Assembly: GCA_025765615.1 (NCBI GenBank)
Contig: JAIVFJ010000140.1
Span: 1-64,000 of the forward strand
From: Zopfochytrium polystomum
Lineage: Eukaryota > Chytridiomycota > Chytridiomycetes > Chytridiales > Chytridiaceae
Direction: 5' to 3'
DNA: 64,000 nucleotides
The notes beneath the pieces were generated by a model that was not told the DNA's origin, ran no database searches, and saw nothing but the letters and a program-made list of their open reading frames with translations. Numbering within the stretch: the first letter of the stretch is position 1; the number at the start of each line of letters is the position of its first letter. The translations under genes were made by a program, and so were the position numbers. Shown here piece after piece: positions 1-10,400 of this stretch.

Positions 1-1836
1 TTCAGTCACTTTCAGAAGGCGGAAGTTCAAGGAAAAGGTGTAGCGCCCCTCGAGGCCTTGGAAGTCTGCGGGGGTTTGGGTTTTTTTGGTTGTGGATTGA
101 AGTAAGAGTGCTTTAGACTCCGGCGGCAGGAAAGGAGTATTCGACTTTTTGCTTTTACTTACAGCGCGTGTCCACCTGCGACAGCACAACGAAAACGGGA
201 CCCGACTTGCTCACTGTAAAGTCAAAGACGAAGTCGGCGTAGGAAGCCGGAATGGCTGCTTGGACTTCGAGGAACTGGCGCGAAAGGGACCACGTCTCGT
301 CAAAGAGGATGGCACGGTCAACCTGGTACCACTCGTTCAAAAAGTCCTTGTACTCCATCCAAAAGACGCCGTCGTCGCCAAATCGGTGTCCAAGGAGCTG
401 CATCCACTCGGGGGTCCACTCCTGGAAGGGTGGCGGCAGTGAGTAACAACCAATGGTATGTTGAAGGATGAACAATCATAAGCCTTACCGAGGAACCGTC
501 CGCCCACGGGCCCGTCCATTCAGACTGACCCCACGGGTTCCTGATTTTGACGAATCGGCGACCTTTCACTTCGACTGCCTTGAGCACGCCGTATTCGTGT
601 CCGGCGATGATGGACTTAGTGCTCTCCGTGAAAAAGAGGTTGCAAAAGAAGAGCCGGTCAATGTTGACCCGCGACAATTCCTCCTTCCAGAAGCGGTCAG
701 GGTCAAGAATGTCGCCAAGGGCGATGGCGGAGCAAATGCCGCCGGTGAGATCTAGAAAATACGTCTCATGAGAATCGAACACTCGAGCCGAAGAGGGCAA
801 AGCGGGGGAGAAATCAACTCAAACCTTCGACAGCCTCCCCACCAAACCCGCCGGAGATCGCCTCATAGTCGCCGTGAATCTTTGCGTAGGCCTTCTCCAG
901 CAGCGGAAGCCACGTCTCGTTGTCCGACTTGCACTTTGCAAAGTACAGCGCATTGGACCCCTTCTGGAAGCCTTCGATGTAGTCTTTCTCTTTGACCAAC
1001 CCTTGGTAGGCAAAGTGTCCGTAGTCGGGCGAGGTGACGTAGAGTTGGTCGTCGATGACTGTGCTAATCCACTGGCCGTCGCGGTAAAAGACAAAACCGT
1101 AAACGCCGACCTCCTCGTCGCGGGCGACAAAGAGGCGCTTGAGCAACGACGGCTTGTTGCAGAGCACCGAGCAGGCGGCCAGGAACCAGCAGTCGCCGTC
1201 GCCACCCTGCACAATGTCCCCCGGGTCCACGCCGTCGACAAACACTTTGGGGTTGTTGAAGATTTTGGGAATGCGTTTTCGCCGTGCTGGGCGAATATGT
1301 GTCCTCCCGAGTGGGGTTGATATTGTAAAGAGAGTCGAACTTGCTCTTTTGGAGGTCAAAGTAGCTGTGTTCGGGGGTTCGGAGAAAGGAGGATGTTGTT
1401 GAGAAAATCGGTGGCAACGGAACAGGTCACCGGCTACGGGCGGCACTTGTGGCGGAGCCATTGTCATCAATACTCACGGGTCACGGAAATGCGAGTTGCG
1501 GGCCCTGCAGACTCGGCTAATGTACGCGACCTTCTCCTTGCATCTGCGAGCGGCCTCCTCGAAATCGGCGGTGGCGACGACCGAGGCGGCATCGTGGTCG
1601 TCCATCTTGCCACCAGCCTCTGCGATGCGGTTCAGAGCGCGGAAGAGGTACGAGCCGGAGCCGGCGTTCTTGCGCTTGCTGGCGGCGGCGGCGGCAGCAG
1701 CAGCGGCCGCAGCGGCGGCGGCGGCCTTCTCTTGCTCTTCCTTCCTTGATTTGCGGTGGCGGCCCATGGTTTTCTCGGTCTGCTTGATCGAGAGGGTCAG
1801 AATAGGATGCATCATCATCATCATCATCGTCTCCAC
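1..1836 (-). CDS. Calpain-family cysteine protease (partial, 3' end outside window)
   Basis: Calcium-type cytosolic cysteine protease by family knowledge. Exons by eye: 1478-1836, 825-1364, 489-751, 163-421, <1-65, with GT-AG introns of 113, 73, 67 and 97 nt. The catalytic triad is visible: Cys in GDCWFLA (codon 1189-1191), His in GHEYGV (597-599) and Asn in RNPWG (537-539). After the protease core comes a calpain-type beta-sandwich segment (LSQVDTR, then YFQGLEGRY across the last intron). The N-terminus has an Ala-rich run and a basic stretch (GRHRKSRK). The start is uncertain: the in-frame ATG at 1836 is the furthest, but 1767 (MGRHRK) is equally plausible. Exon 2 needs a one-base frame change near 1276-1279, so this copy is either broken or has a sequencing error there. 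The C-terminus lies beyond position 1. Confidence 0.85.
1276..1279 (-). other. Apparent +1 frameshift in calpain exon 2
   Basis: Upstream of this T4 run (A4 on the coding strand) the calpain frame reads SLYNINPTREDTYSP; downstream it reads KIFNNPKVFVDGVDPGD one frame over. No GT-AG intron fits between them. One surplus base in the A4 run would reconcile both sides. Confidence 0.6.
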
Positions 1837-2746
1837 TCATCAGCGCGGCGTGTGTTTCAGTTGGGGGAGGGGGAGTAAGGGATTGTGCAGCGGCGGCAGC
1901 AGTGGGCCGGGCGAACAACGTGTTGAGAAAGGTAGAAAATCGGCCGCTCATGGCGGGAAGGTTGGGGATGGATCAATGGACTGGCAGAAGGATGGCGGAT
2001 TGGTGCGTGAGAACGAAAGGTGGGTTTGGTGCAGAAGGGGGTGGAAGTGGAAGTGGAAAGGAGGACGCGTTGGGCGAGCACCTTTTGTGATGGCTTCGGC
2101 GGACCAAGGCAAACAAGGACTTTATTTATTTAAATATCGACATGGACTTCATCGTGTGTGGATGGCCAACGCCAACGCTGGCTGCTTCCTTTTTCGGCAC
2201 GTTTGCCCCTTCTTTGTCTTCTGTTTGCCCGCTTTTGCCCACTTTTTGTCTCGCTTGTCTTCCTTCCCTCTGTTGGCGAAAGAGGAAAGGGGGCACCCGC
2301 ACAAAACCGCCTGCAAGGAGGATGGCCCAGGAGGAACGGCGAGCGGAGAAAGAGGCCCGGTTGCTAGGCACTCGCGCGTGTGCGAGTGTGTATGTGTGTG
2401 TGTGAGTGTGTGGTGTGGGGTCGTTCACGGTACATGGCATGCAACAGCCACGAAAGAAAATCATTCAGAAGACAGAACCCAAATTCAGCAATGCGTTCTA
2501 CTATGCGAAATGCGGAGAGAAAGGGGGGGTAACCATCTTCAATGAACTTCCTGAAAAATATAGGTAAATCGAAGCCCAGTGTTCCAAGAGGGATTCCATA
2601 AACAAATACTTCGTGAGCAGCTTCCTTCCTTCCTTTTTCTTTCCCGCTCACACATTGTAGGCAATCCAAGTCTGATTAAGCGGCACCGGGAACATGCAAG
2701 GACTATTGTTGGATGCACAACGCGAAAATCGATGACGAGTTAGTAG
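1837..2746. other. Intergenic region between two minus-strand genes
   Basis: It holds the 5' side of the calpain gene and the 3' side of the next gene. A GT-rich simple repeat lies at about 2384-2420. I see no supported gene; the open frames here are overlapping shadows of low-complexity sequence. Confidence 0.5.
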
Positions 2747-4690
2747 TTAGCAAAGTGAGCCACCGCAGTGCCCGCCCCAACGCTCCCACCTAAAGTCGGC
2801 GCTGAGGCCGCCAGCGCCGCCGGCCAAATACGCCGTAATACAGTCACCAGAGGAAGCGGCGGTCGAGTTTACTGTAAATGTAATCTTGGAAACCGACGAA
2901 ACGCTTGCGGAAACAGCGAAGCAGTTCACAAGCTACATGCGAGCGAGGAGAAGGTCGTCGGGTCACGGCCGTGGCGCAAAAAAAAAATATGCTGTTAAAA
3001 AACCAATCTTTGCAAAAGACATCGACGACGATGTCTGTAAACTCAGCAAACGACTCTTACTCCGAGGCCGATGATTTCCACACCGTTTTGCACCATGGCG
3101 GCCCCTTCGCCAATGCATTGCGATGAATTGGCCGTCATGGACCAATACCCAGACGTGGAGCTCCGCCGGAAAGTGTTGGTGCTTCCCTTTGCGGCAATCT
3201 CCGGGGTGGACGAAGGACACGGACCGAGATTACCAGCTTGCGCCATGTCGAGGCAGACGCTGTGGTCGTTGTATTGAAGGGCGAAAGGCGATGTAAAATC
3301 GACGGGCGTTGGGGAAGGCGTCGACGATGAACGCGATGTTGCGGAGGATTTTGTTGGGGTCGGGGACGTGCGAGAGGAGCTAGTGGTTGCGCCAGCTGAC
3401 GCGGCAGCACTGTCTCCGTTTGACTTGCTCGACTTTCCCACGACTACTCCGATAACCGTGGCGAGAATGACCAAAAGGAGGACAGCTCCGCCCAATATAA
3501 ACAGTTTGTACTTCTGAAATAACGTTGGTGGTGGTCCGCTGTCAGCTGCAGAAAAATGCAAAAAGAAAAAGTCAGACACGCACAAGGGTCCAGCCGGAAC
3601 GCAAGTATAAATATCGTCACCTTTCTTCTGGTACACGCCACCCTCGGAAACTGCCGCGTAGCCGTTCCCGTCAGTTTGCTGCAGCTGTTGCCCACCAGGA
3701 TACAAAGGTGTGGGCGTGGTCTGGGCGGGCCATTGCGAATGGTATCCGCCGCCCACACCAGTTTCCTTTACTTGGTTGTAAGAGTCTCCCCTTGGAGGAG
3801 GAGAAATAGGAGCAGCAAGTTGTTGATCCGCAGGAGGTCTGATCACTGTCATCTTTATTGGCTCTGTGGGCGCATGTCTGACTGTGGCTGCCGCGGTTGG
3901 TTCCCTGAAGAGCGCTCCGGAGTGTCCTACGTAGGATGCGGGCTGCGAGGGCGAAGCTTGGGGCGAAGCTTGGGACGACGTCGAAGAGCCAAATCCAGCA
4001 TTCGCTTTCTTGTCCAGATTGGGAGGCAGTGTCTGAACGGTGGGGCGTTGAAGAGTGCTGGAGCTGGCGGCTGGCGGTAGGCCTGAACAGGAGTTTGGTT
4101 TAAGGGAGATCGTCACAGAGTACTGATCTGGGCCCTCCGGTCGATAACCCAAGTACACGAGCACGCGAACGCACAGACGCACCTTCGACGTCGCCGTAGC
4201 TTGGAGGCAAAGCCGCTTGCATCGCATCGACAGTTCGCTGAACGACAACAACCAAGACATTCACCACAGCCTCACCCAAGCCAATCTTGCTGCCGCCGAA
4301 AAAGGTGGGAAACTCGGAAGCTAGTGTTGCAAGCGGGTTTCCAAGGTACGCAACCGAAGCCGGAGCGAGGATCGCGTTGAGCGCGGAGGCGTCTGGTGGA
4401 GCCGAAGCGGAGCGAATCATGGGCAGCGAAAGCGCCGAAGGGGAGAGGCGCGGGTCGAAGAGCGGCAGGTCGGAGCCGTCCAGGAACTTGAAGAGGCGGA
4501 GGGCGGCGGGAGCGGTGCCGGCGGGGAGGGCGGCGGCGGCGGCGATTCGGATGCGCAGGTCCGACACGGAGCTGTCGGGTGCCAGCCTGTCAACGATAAA
4601 GGCAGCGTCTGGCTGGTCTCCGACGACAAGGCATGCGAGTTTGGCCAAGGCAGGCGAGGTCAACGACGACGACGACGATGTGGCGGCCAT
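2747..4690 (-). CDS. Crinkler-like header domain fused to a single-pass membrane protein
   Basis: Four exons (4183-4690, 3621-4082, 3061-3545, 2747-2932) give 546 residues, and all phases close. Residues about 17-75 (LACLVVGDQPDAAFIV, then DSSVSDLRIRI and LRLFKFLDG) resemble the ubiquitin-like header of Crinkler (CRN) proteins of chytrids and oomycetes. A Ser/Pro/Gln-rich linker follows. Exon 3 encodes one membrane helix (LFILGGAVLLLVILATVIG), a Ser/Thr stalk typical of O-glycosylated segments, and a Cys-containing region (VCLDM, GPC, QC) that continues in exon 4 (VNC, GDC, HC). There is no N-terminal signal peptide, so the header is probably cytosolic and the Cys region extracellular; that topology is inference. 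I do not recognise the C-terminal domain. The last intron is the least certain. A (GA)n tract on the coding strand sits about 20 nt upstream of the ATG. Confidence 0.65.
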
Positions 4691-4709
4691 CGTGTGCTCT
4701 TCGCTACGG

Positions 4710-4710
<1 letters not shown>

Positions 4711-4773
<63 letters not shown>
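4711..4773. repeat. (CT)n microsatellite
   Basis: An almost pure CT run immediately upstream of the minus-strand gene start at 4690. On that gene's coding strand it reads as GA. Confidence 0.95.
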
Positions 4774-4776
<3 letters not shown>

Positions 4777-5671
4777 TTCTGTCTCTTCTGCAAAATCTGT
4801 CTTCGAGCCCGCTAATTGTTTTTTATTTTGATGTTTGGGCTTGACATCCGTCAGTGCCTTCTGTGCACATCATCCAATTAATTTTTTTTTGTTGTTGTTG
4901 TTTTCTGAAAGAGAGAAGAAAAAAAAAAAAAAATCAAACTCTGTGTCCGTGCCAATGATGTCTCCGCTCCCCCTTTCGTAATGGAGACCTCCCAAGAATG
5001 GAGTCAGTCAAAGAAGTATTTTGACATTACTCTAACAAGGGGATGCCTGTTGACTTGCAAGCAATCCTTGCCTGCATGTAGTGGCAGGGTAGAGAGCTGA
5101 CTGACCCACAGAGAGACAAAGAAGGACAGAAGAGAGAGAGGTTGCAGTCTTGCAGCACAGGCACACTGGCAAGCCCACAACTTCAGACAAACTGAGTGTT
5201 TGGCTGCTTGTGTGGCAACGCATTGACTGTGAGAGAAAGACAGACAGCCTGTTGACTGGAACAGACAGGTGGGCACTGTCTCCAAAGTACTCACAGAACC
5301 CAGAGGGAGAAACACAAACAGCCTGTTGACTTTAGTTCAAACAAAGAGACAGAAAGTTATGTGACAAATCGGATAGACAACAGCCTGTTGACTTTGCAAA
5401 ATCATTAACTGATATAGCATTTTAGTTGGCTCTGTCCCCCACAGTCCTCCAGGAGAAGGGCCTTCCCTCACTTGTCCTTTTGGGTGCAGCAAATCTTCGA
5501 AGTAGAGGAAAAGCAACATTCACACAACGTTGGGGACACTGATACGCGCTTCAGTCCCTTGAGTGAAACACAGCATTTTTCAGTGTATGGATTGTAACGC
5601 AAAAGAGTGAGAGAGACTGAGAGAGAGGGAGAGAGAAATGGAAAGAGAGAGAAAGGGAGAGAGAGAGAGAG

Positions 5672-5748
<77 letters not shown>

Positions 5749-6177
5749 TTGGTGATCCAAACCTCCACGTGGAGGGCAAGAGCGTTTCGACATAAATGGC
5801 TTGCACTTTGATGAGTTCTAGTTTGATTGGCTGATTGCCAAGCAGTTCCGCAATTGTTGCAGTTGTTGCAGTTGGGAAAGTTAATTAGCAGTCTTAGTCG
5901 GCCTCCCAATTCCAAAAAAAGATACTTGACGAGTGTGGGAGGCCACGATGCATGCATTGGCACTATGAAGAGAGTTACTAATGAGCCTTGCTTAAGTCAG
6001 GGTGATAACCCTGACCGAAGCTGGGGACTTACGCCCAAGCCACTGACAGACAGACAGAGAAAGAAGTACAGAAAGAGAGAGAGAGCAAGAGAGAAACCCT
6101 GGCATTGAGACAGTCAACCAAGGACCGAGAGACCAACATGTGAGGACTACAGGCAGTCAAGCCTGTGACCTCTTATT
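4774..6177. other. Gene-free stretch with dispersed short repeats
   Basis: It carries three copies of a GCCTGTTGACT motif preceded by ACA (near 5241, 5321 and 5381), with a fourth related copy near 5044. A perfect 8-bp hairpin with a GATA loop lies at 5996-6015. No coding signal was seen. It ends at the 5' LTR of the retrotransposon. Confidence 0.5.
5607..5743. repeat. (GA)n microsatellite
   Basis: Interrupted GA repeats become a pure run from about 5679 to 5743. The long Ser-Leu and Arg-Glu frames through it are artefacts. Confidence 0.95.
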
Positions 6178-6485
6178 TGTTATGAATCACCCTCTGGAAA
6201 CCTCTGGAACCTTCTAGAACATTCCTTCATGGAACCTTCTGGAACCTTCTGGAACCTTCTTTGCTTTCCTGACTTGTCTTGTTGTCATTGGTATCATTGG
6301 TATCATTGCATTACTAATTGCTCTTTCTGGAACTTTCTTGGAGTCTTGACAAGGAACACTCTCAAAAGGTATAAAAGGGGGATGGGGGACCTGTCCCATC
6401 CCTCAAGTGAATTATTGTTTCCAATACAATCATCACTCCTCTCAGTTCCTTGTCTGCCTTGTCCTGTCCTGCCCTGTTCCTGACA
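6178..6485 (+). repeat. 5' LTR of family A element
   Basis: Begins TGTTATGAATC and ends CCTGACA. It contains repeated GGAACCTTCT blocks and the TATA box at 6370-6376. Diagnostic variants: GCATT (near 6308), TTGGAG (near 6338) and GGAACACT (near 6353). Confidence 0.95.
6370..6405 (+). promoter_or_regulatory. LTR core promoter with predicted transcription start
   Basis: TATAAAAGGGGG begins at 6370. The motif AAGTGAATTAT starts 35 nt downstream, at 6405, a normal distance for TATA-directed initiation. The exact start is inferred from its match to the primer site, not measured. Confidence 0.6.
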
Positions 6486-6487
6486 TC

Positions 6488-6498
6488 ATAATTCACTT
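6488..6498 (+). promoter_or_regulatory. Primer-binding site complementary to the element's own mRNA 5' end
   Basis: ATAATTCACTT lies two bases after the 5' LTR and is the exact reverse complement of AAGTGAATTAT at 6405-6415. No TGG-type tRNA primer site is present at the LTR border. Eleven bases is the length used in Tf1-type self-priming. Confidence 0.65.
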
Positions 6499-6525
6499 CA
6501 CCCTCTCCCACTACTCTCTGCCATC

Positions 6526-7449
6526 ATGTCTGACCCAAACAACACCTTCCCTGATGCAACTGCCTTCCAAGCCTTGATGGACCAATTACAAGCCCTCTCA
6601 AGACAGACACACCAACTTCAAGAACAAGTCCTTCACCAGCAGCACCAGCTTCAACAACAACTTCACCAACAAGAACATCAAGCTCTTCCCCTGCCTCAAG
6701 CCAACCAAGCAAGAGAGCCCAAGGTTCCCAGCCCTGACAAGTTCACTGGGCTGGCCAAAGACCTTAGGAACTTCATGGCCACTGTGGAGAATGTCATCCT
6801 TCTCCAACCTTCAAGATTTCCCAGTGAGCAAGTCAAGGTTCTTTTCACAAGCACCCTCCTGTCTGGTCAAGCTCAATCATGGTACAGATCTCTCCCAAGC
6901 ACACCCACCACCCTGCAAGAGCTCTGGGAGGGGCTGGAAGCTACCTTTGGTGACCCCTACGCATCTTGGACAGCAAGATCCAAGCTCAAGCATATCAAGC
7001 AAGGAAAGCAATCTTGTGTGGCCTACACCAACCAATTCAAGCAACTAGCCAGAGACTCTGGATACAATGATGCAGCTCTGATGGAGCTGTACCATGATGG
7101 TCTCCATGAGTCTATCCAAGACATGCTCTCCCAGTCTCTGCACATCCCTGAGACCTTGGAAGAGTACATTCTCCTTGCCATCAAGATTGACAACAGACTC
7201 TACTCCAAGAGGCTGAAGCAAAGACAAGTAGGAACTACATCAAGACCTACCCCAGTTCCTCAAGCTCTCACAGTTCCTGAACCCATGCAAGTGGATGCAG
7301 TTGAGACACTTCCTAAGGGTCCTCTGAGCCAAGAGGAGAAAACAAGGAGGGCCCAGCAGGGACTGTGTTTTTACTGTGGCTCCAAGGAGCATGCTGTCAA
7401 GGACTGCCCAAGGAAGAAGCACCCAAACTCCCAGGTCCAGGCTCACTGA
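6526..7449 (+). CDS. Gag protein of family A retrotransposon
   Basis: 307-residue structural protein that would assemble the virus-like particle. A Gln-rich coiled-coil-like N-terminus (residues about 15-55) precedes a retrotransposon-Gag core (KFTGLAKDLRNFMATVE, then AQSWYRSLP). Near the C-terminus is one CCHC zinc knuckle, CFYCGSKEHAVKDC, spacing C-X2-C-X4-H-X4-C, expected to bind RNA. The ATG at 6526 is the first after the primer site and matches the start of the second copy at 60771. The reading frame overlaps Pol by 85 nt; a slippery heptamer at 7422-7428 lies 18 nt before the TGA stop, so a fraction of ribosomes should continue into Pol. Confidence 0.95.
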   Translation: MSDPNNTFPDATAFQALMDQLQALSRQTHQLQEQVLHQQHQLQQQLHQQEHQALPLPQANQAREPKVPSPDKFTGLAKDLRNFMATVENVILLQPSRFPSEQVKVLFTSTLLSGQAQSWYRSLPSTPTTLQELWEGLEATFGDPYASWTARSKLKHIKQGKQSCVAYTNQFKQLARDSGYNDAALMELYHDGLHESIQDMLSQSLHIPETLEEYILLAIKIDNRLYSKRLKQRQVGTTSRPTPVPQALTVPEPMQVDAVETLPKGPLSQEEKTRRAQQGLCFYCGSKEHAVKDCPRKKHPNSQVQAH

Positions 7450-7485
7450 GGGGCAATTCCCTGGACCCTCCTCCAAGCTGCCCCT
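7422..7485 (+). promoter_or_regulatory. Predicted -1 ribosomal frameshift signal (slippery heptamer plus pseudoknot)
   Basis: CCCAAAC (7422-7428) is in the Gag frame as C CCA AAC, the X XXY YYZ form. After a 5-nt spacer, GGTCCAGG (7434-7441) pairs with CCTGGACC (7460-7467). Loop bases AGGGGC (7449-7454) can pair with GCCCCT (7480-7485), giving an H-type pseudoknot. The shifted frame runs directly into Pol. Confidence 0.7.
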
Positions 7486-10400
7486 GTTTCATCACCACCA
7501 CCAGCACCACAAACACCTCAGATTCCAAGCCCCACCAACTCACCATGGATGTCAAGATTCAACTCTCACCCAAGTCAACCATCACAACCAAGGCCCTTAT
7601 AGACTCTGGATCATCCTGCAACATCATTGATGCCACCCTTGCCAAGTCTTGTGCCATTCCTACGATCAAGAAATCCACACCCCTCAAGGTCCACTTTGCC
7701 AATCATGCTCTGTTCAAGGAAATCAGCCATGAAACCAAGCTAAACCTCCACATCCAAGACTTTCCACCATCCATGGTCAATCTGGAAGTATTGGATCTTG
7801 GCTCACCCACATTCTCTGTCATCCTGGGATTACCATGGCTGCAAGCCCAGAACCCTGCCATTGATTGGGTCACTGGTCAAGTCCAACCTCCACCAATCGG
7901 AACAGTCACCCAAAACTCAAGTCAAGCCCCCAAGTCTCATGCTCTCAAGCCCTTGATTCAAGATTCACAGCCAGCCAAGACTCAAGTTCCACAGTTCACA
8001 GTTCACAGTCAAGATTCAAGTAGAGCTCATAGAGCTCACAGTCATGGCCATGACTCTTGTTCACAGAACCCACAGTCAAAGATTCAAGTACCACAGTTCA
8101 CAGTCCACATTCAAGATTCAAGTTCCACAGCTCACAGTCTTTGCCAAGAACAGAACTCTCAGTCAAAGATTCAAGAATCACAGTTCCCAGTCAAGAATTC
8201 AAGCCCCACTGCTGAGGAGCACAACAACCTGGACCCATCAGACCTTTTGCTGGCATCCAAGCTACCAAAAGAATATCTCCCTTATGCTGATGTGTTTTCC
8301 AAGACCAAGGCAGACCTGCTACCAGCTCAGAGGCCTTATGACTGTGAAATCCCACTCAAGGATGAAACTTGCAGCCCACCTTTCAAGCCACTGTACCACC
8401 TCTCTCCACCAGAAGCCAAGGCCCTCCAAGAATACATTGAAGAAATGCTGAACAAGGGATTCATCCAACCTTCCAAGTCACCAGCTGGAGCTCCCATCTT
8501 TTTTGTCAAGAAGAAGGATGGGGGACTGAGACCCTGTGTGGACTACAGAGATCTCAATGAGATGACAGTCAAGAACCGCTATCCACTGCCTCTCATCTCT
8601 GAATTACTGGACAAACTGAGCCATGCAAGGATATTTTCCAAGATTGACCTCAGAGGTGCCTACAATTTGGTCAGAATTAAGCCCCAGGATCAATGGAAGA
8701 CTGCCTTCAGATGCAAATACGGTCACTTTGAGTACTTGGTCATGCCCTTTGGACTTACCAATGCTCCAGCTATTTTCCAAGGCATGATGAATGACATCTT
8801 CAGGGATATTCTGGACCTTTTTGTCATTGTCTACCTGGATGATATCCTGGTATTTTCATCTGACACTGCAAGCCATATGGGACATGTCAAGACTGTCTTG
8901 GAGAGACTCAGACAGCATGACCTCTATGCAAAGCTGGAGAAGTGTGAATTCCACAAGACCTCCATTGAGTTTTTGGGGTTCATTGTGTCTGACAAAGGGA
9001 TCTCCATGGCACCAGACAAGATCCAAACTATTCTTGAATGGAAGGCTCCAAATTCCATCAAGGATGTTCAAAGCTTCCTTGGATTTTGCAACTTCTACAG
9101 AACCTTCATTGCCAACTATTCTGCCATAGCCAAGCCTCTCACTGATCTCACCAAGAAGACCACCAAGTTTGAATGGACCCCAGCAGCAGAGCAAGCCTGG
9201 CTAGCTCTTAAGACAGCAACCACAAGTGCACCACTCCTTAAGCATGTGGATCCCTTGCTTCCCTTCACCTTGGAAACTGATGCCTCAGACTATGCCCTTG
9301 GCGCTGTTCTGTCCCAGCCAAGCTCTCAGGACCCCTCTGCTCCTCTGCATCCAGTGGCATATTACTCCAGGAAGCTGAACAGTGCTGAGTGTAACTACAC
9401 AGTCCATGACAAGGAGTTGCTTGCAATTGTGGAAGCATTCAAATTCTGGAGACACTACTTGGCTGGTTCTAAAAACATCTCTGTCTATTCGGATCACAAG
9501 AACCTCACCTTCTTCAGGGCAAGGAGGTTGCTCAAGCAGAGGCATGCCAGGTGGGCTGAACTGCTCTCTGAGTATGACTTTAAGCTGTGCTATTCTCCTG
9601 GCCAATTTAACACTGTGGCTGATGCCCTGTCAAGAAGAACAGACCTTGCACCTGAAGGGGGAGATGGTTTCACCCCACCATCCAAGACACACCTTTCATT
9701 GCTTCCTGACAGTGTGTGGGCCCATGCTATTTCCAAGGACCCCAAGCCTCACAAGATTCAAATCAGCCAAGAAGAGGAAAAACTTGAGATACTCAAGACA
9801 AGGCATGATGCAGCAACAGCTGGACACCCAGGAGAGCACAAGACATATGAGCTTGTTTCCAGAGACTTCTACTGGCCAGGCATGAGGAAGTACATCAAGA
9901 ACTATGTCAGCAGCTGTGAAACCTGTCAAAGAAACAAATCCAGCAGACACAAGCCCTATGGACTTCTGGAGCCCCTCCCAATTGCCATCAGCCCTTGGTC
10001 ATCAATATCCATGGACTTCATTGTGAAACTGCCCCCATCCCATGGATTTGACTCTATCCTTGTTGTCATCTGCAGAAGGACAAAGTTGGCCCATTTCATC
10101 CCCTGCACTGAGAATATAGATGCACAAGGAACAGCAGACCTGTTTTTGCAGCACATATTCAGGCTCCATGGGCTGCCTCAGTCAATCGTCAGTGACAGAG
10201 GACCACAGTTCAGATCTCAATTTTGGAAAGCACTCACAGCAGCCCTTGGAATCAAGTCTCAACTGTCAACTGCTTATCACCCTCAGACTGATGGACAAAC
10301 AGAAAGAACAAACCAGACTCTGGAGCAGTATTTGAGGTGCTATGTCAGCTATCAACAGGATGATTGGCCCACCCTCCTTCCACTGGCAGAATTTGCTCTC

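Noticed and set aside
5468..5806. Long Ser-Leu open frames
   Set aside because: They are translations of (CT)n/(GA)n microsatellites, open in several frames on both strands.
6190..6260. GGAACCTTCT repeats as a CRISPR-like array
   Set aside because: They are short tandem blocks within an LTR, without spacers of uniform size and without cas genes.
7371..7380. TGTTTTTAC as the frameshift site
   Set aside because: It does not fit X XXY YYZ in the Gag frame; CCCAAAC at 7422 fits exactly and has a downstream pseudoknot.
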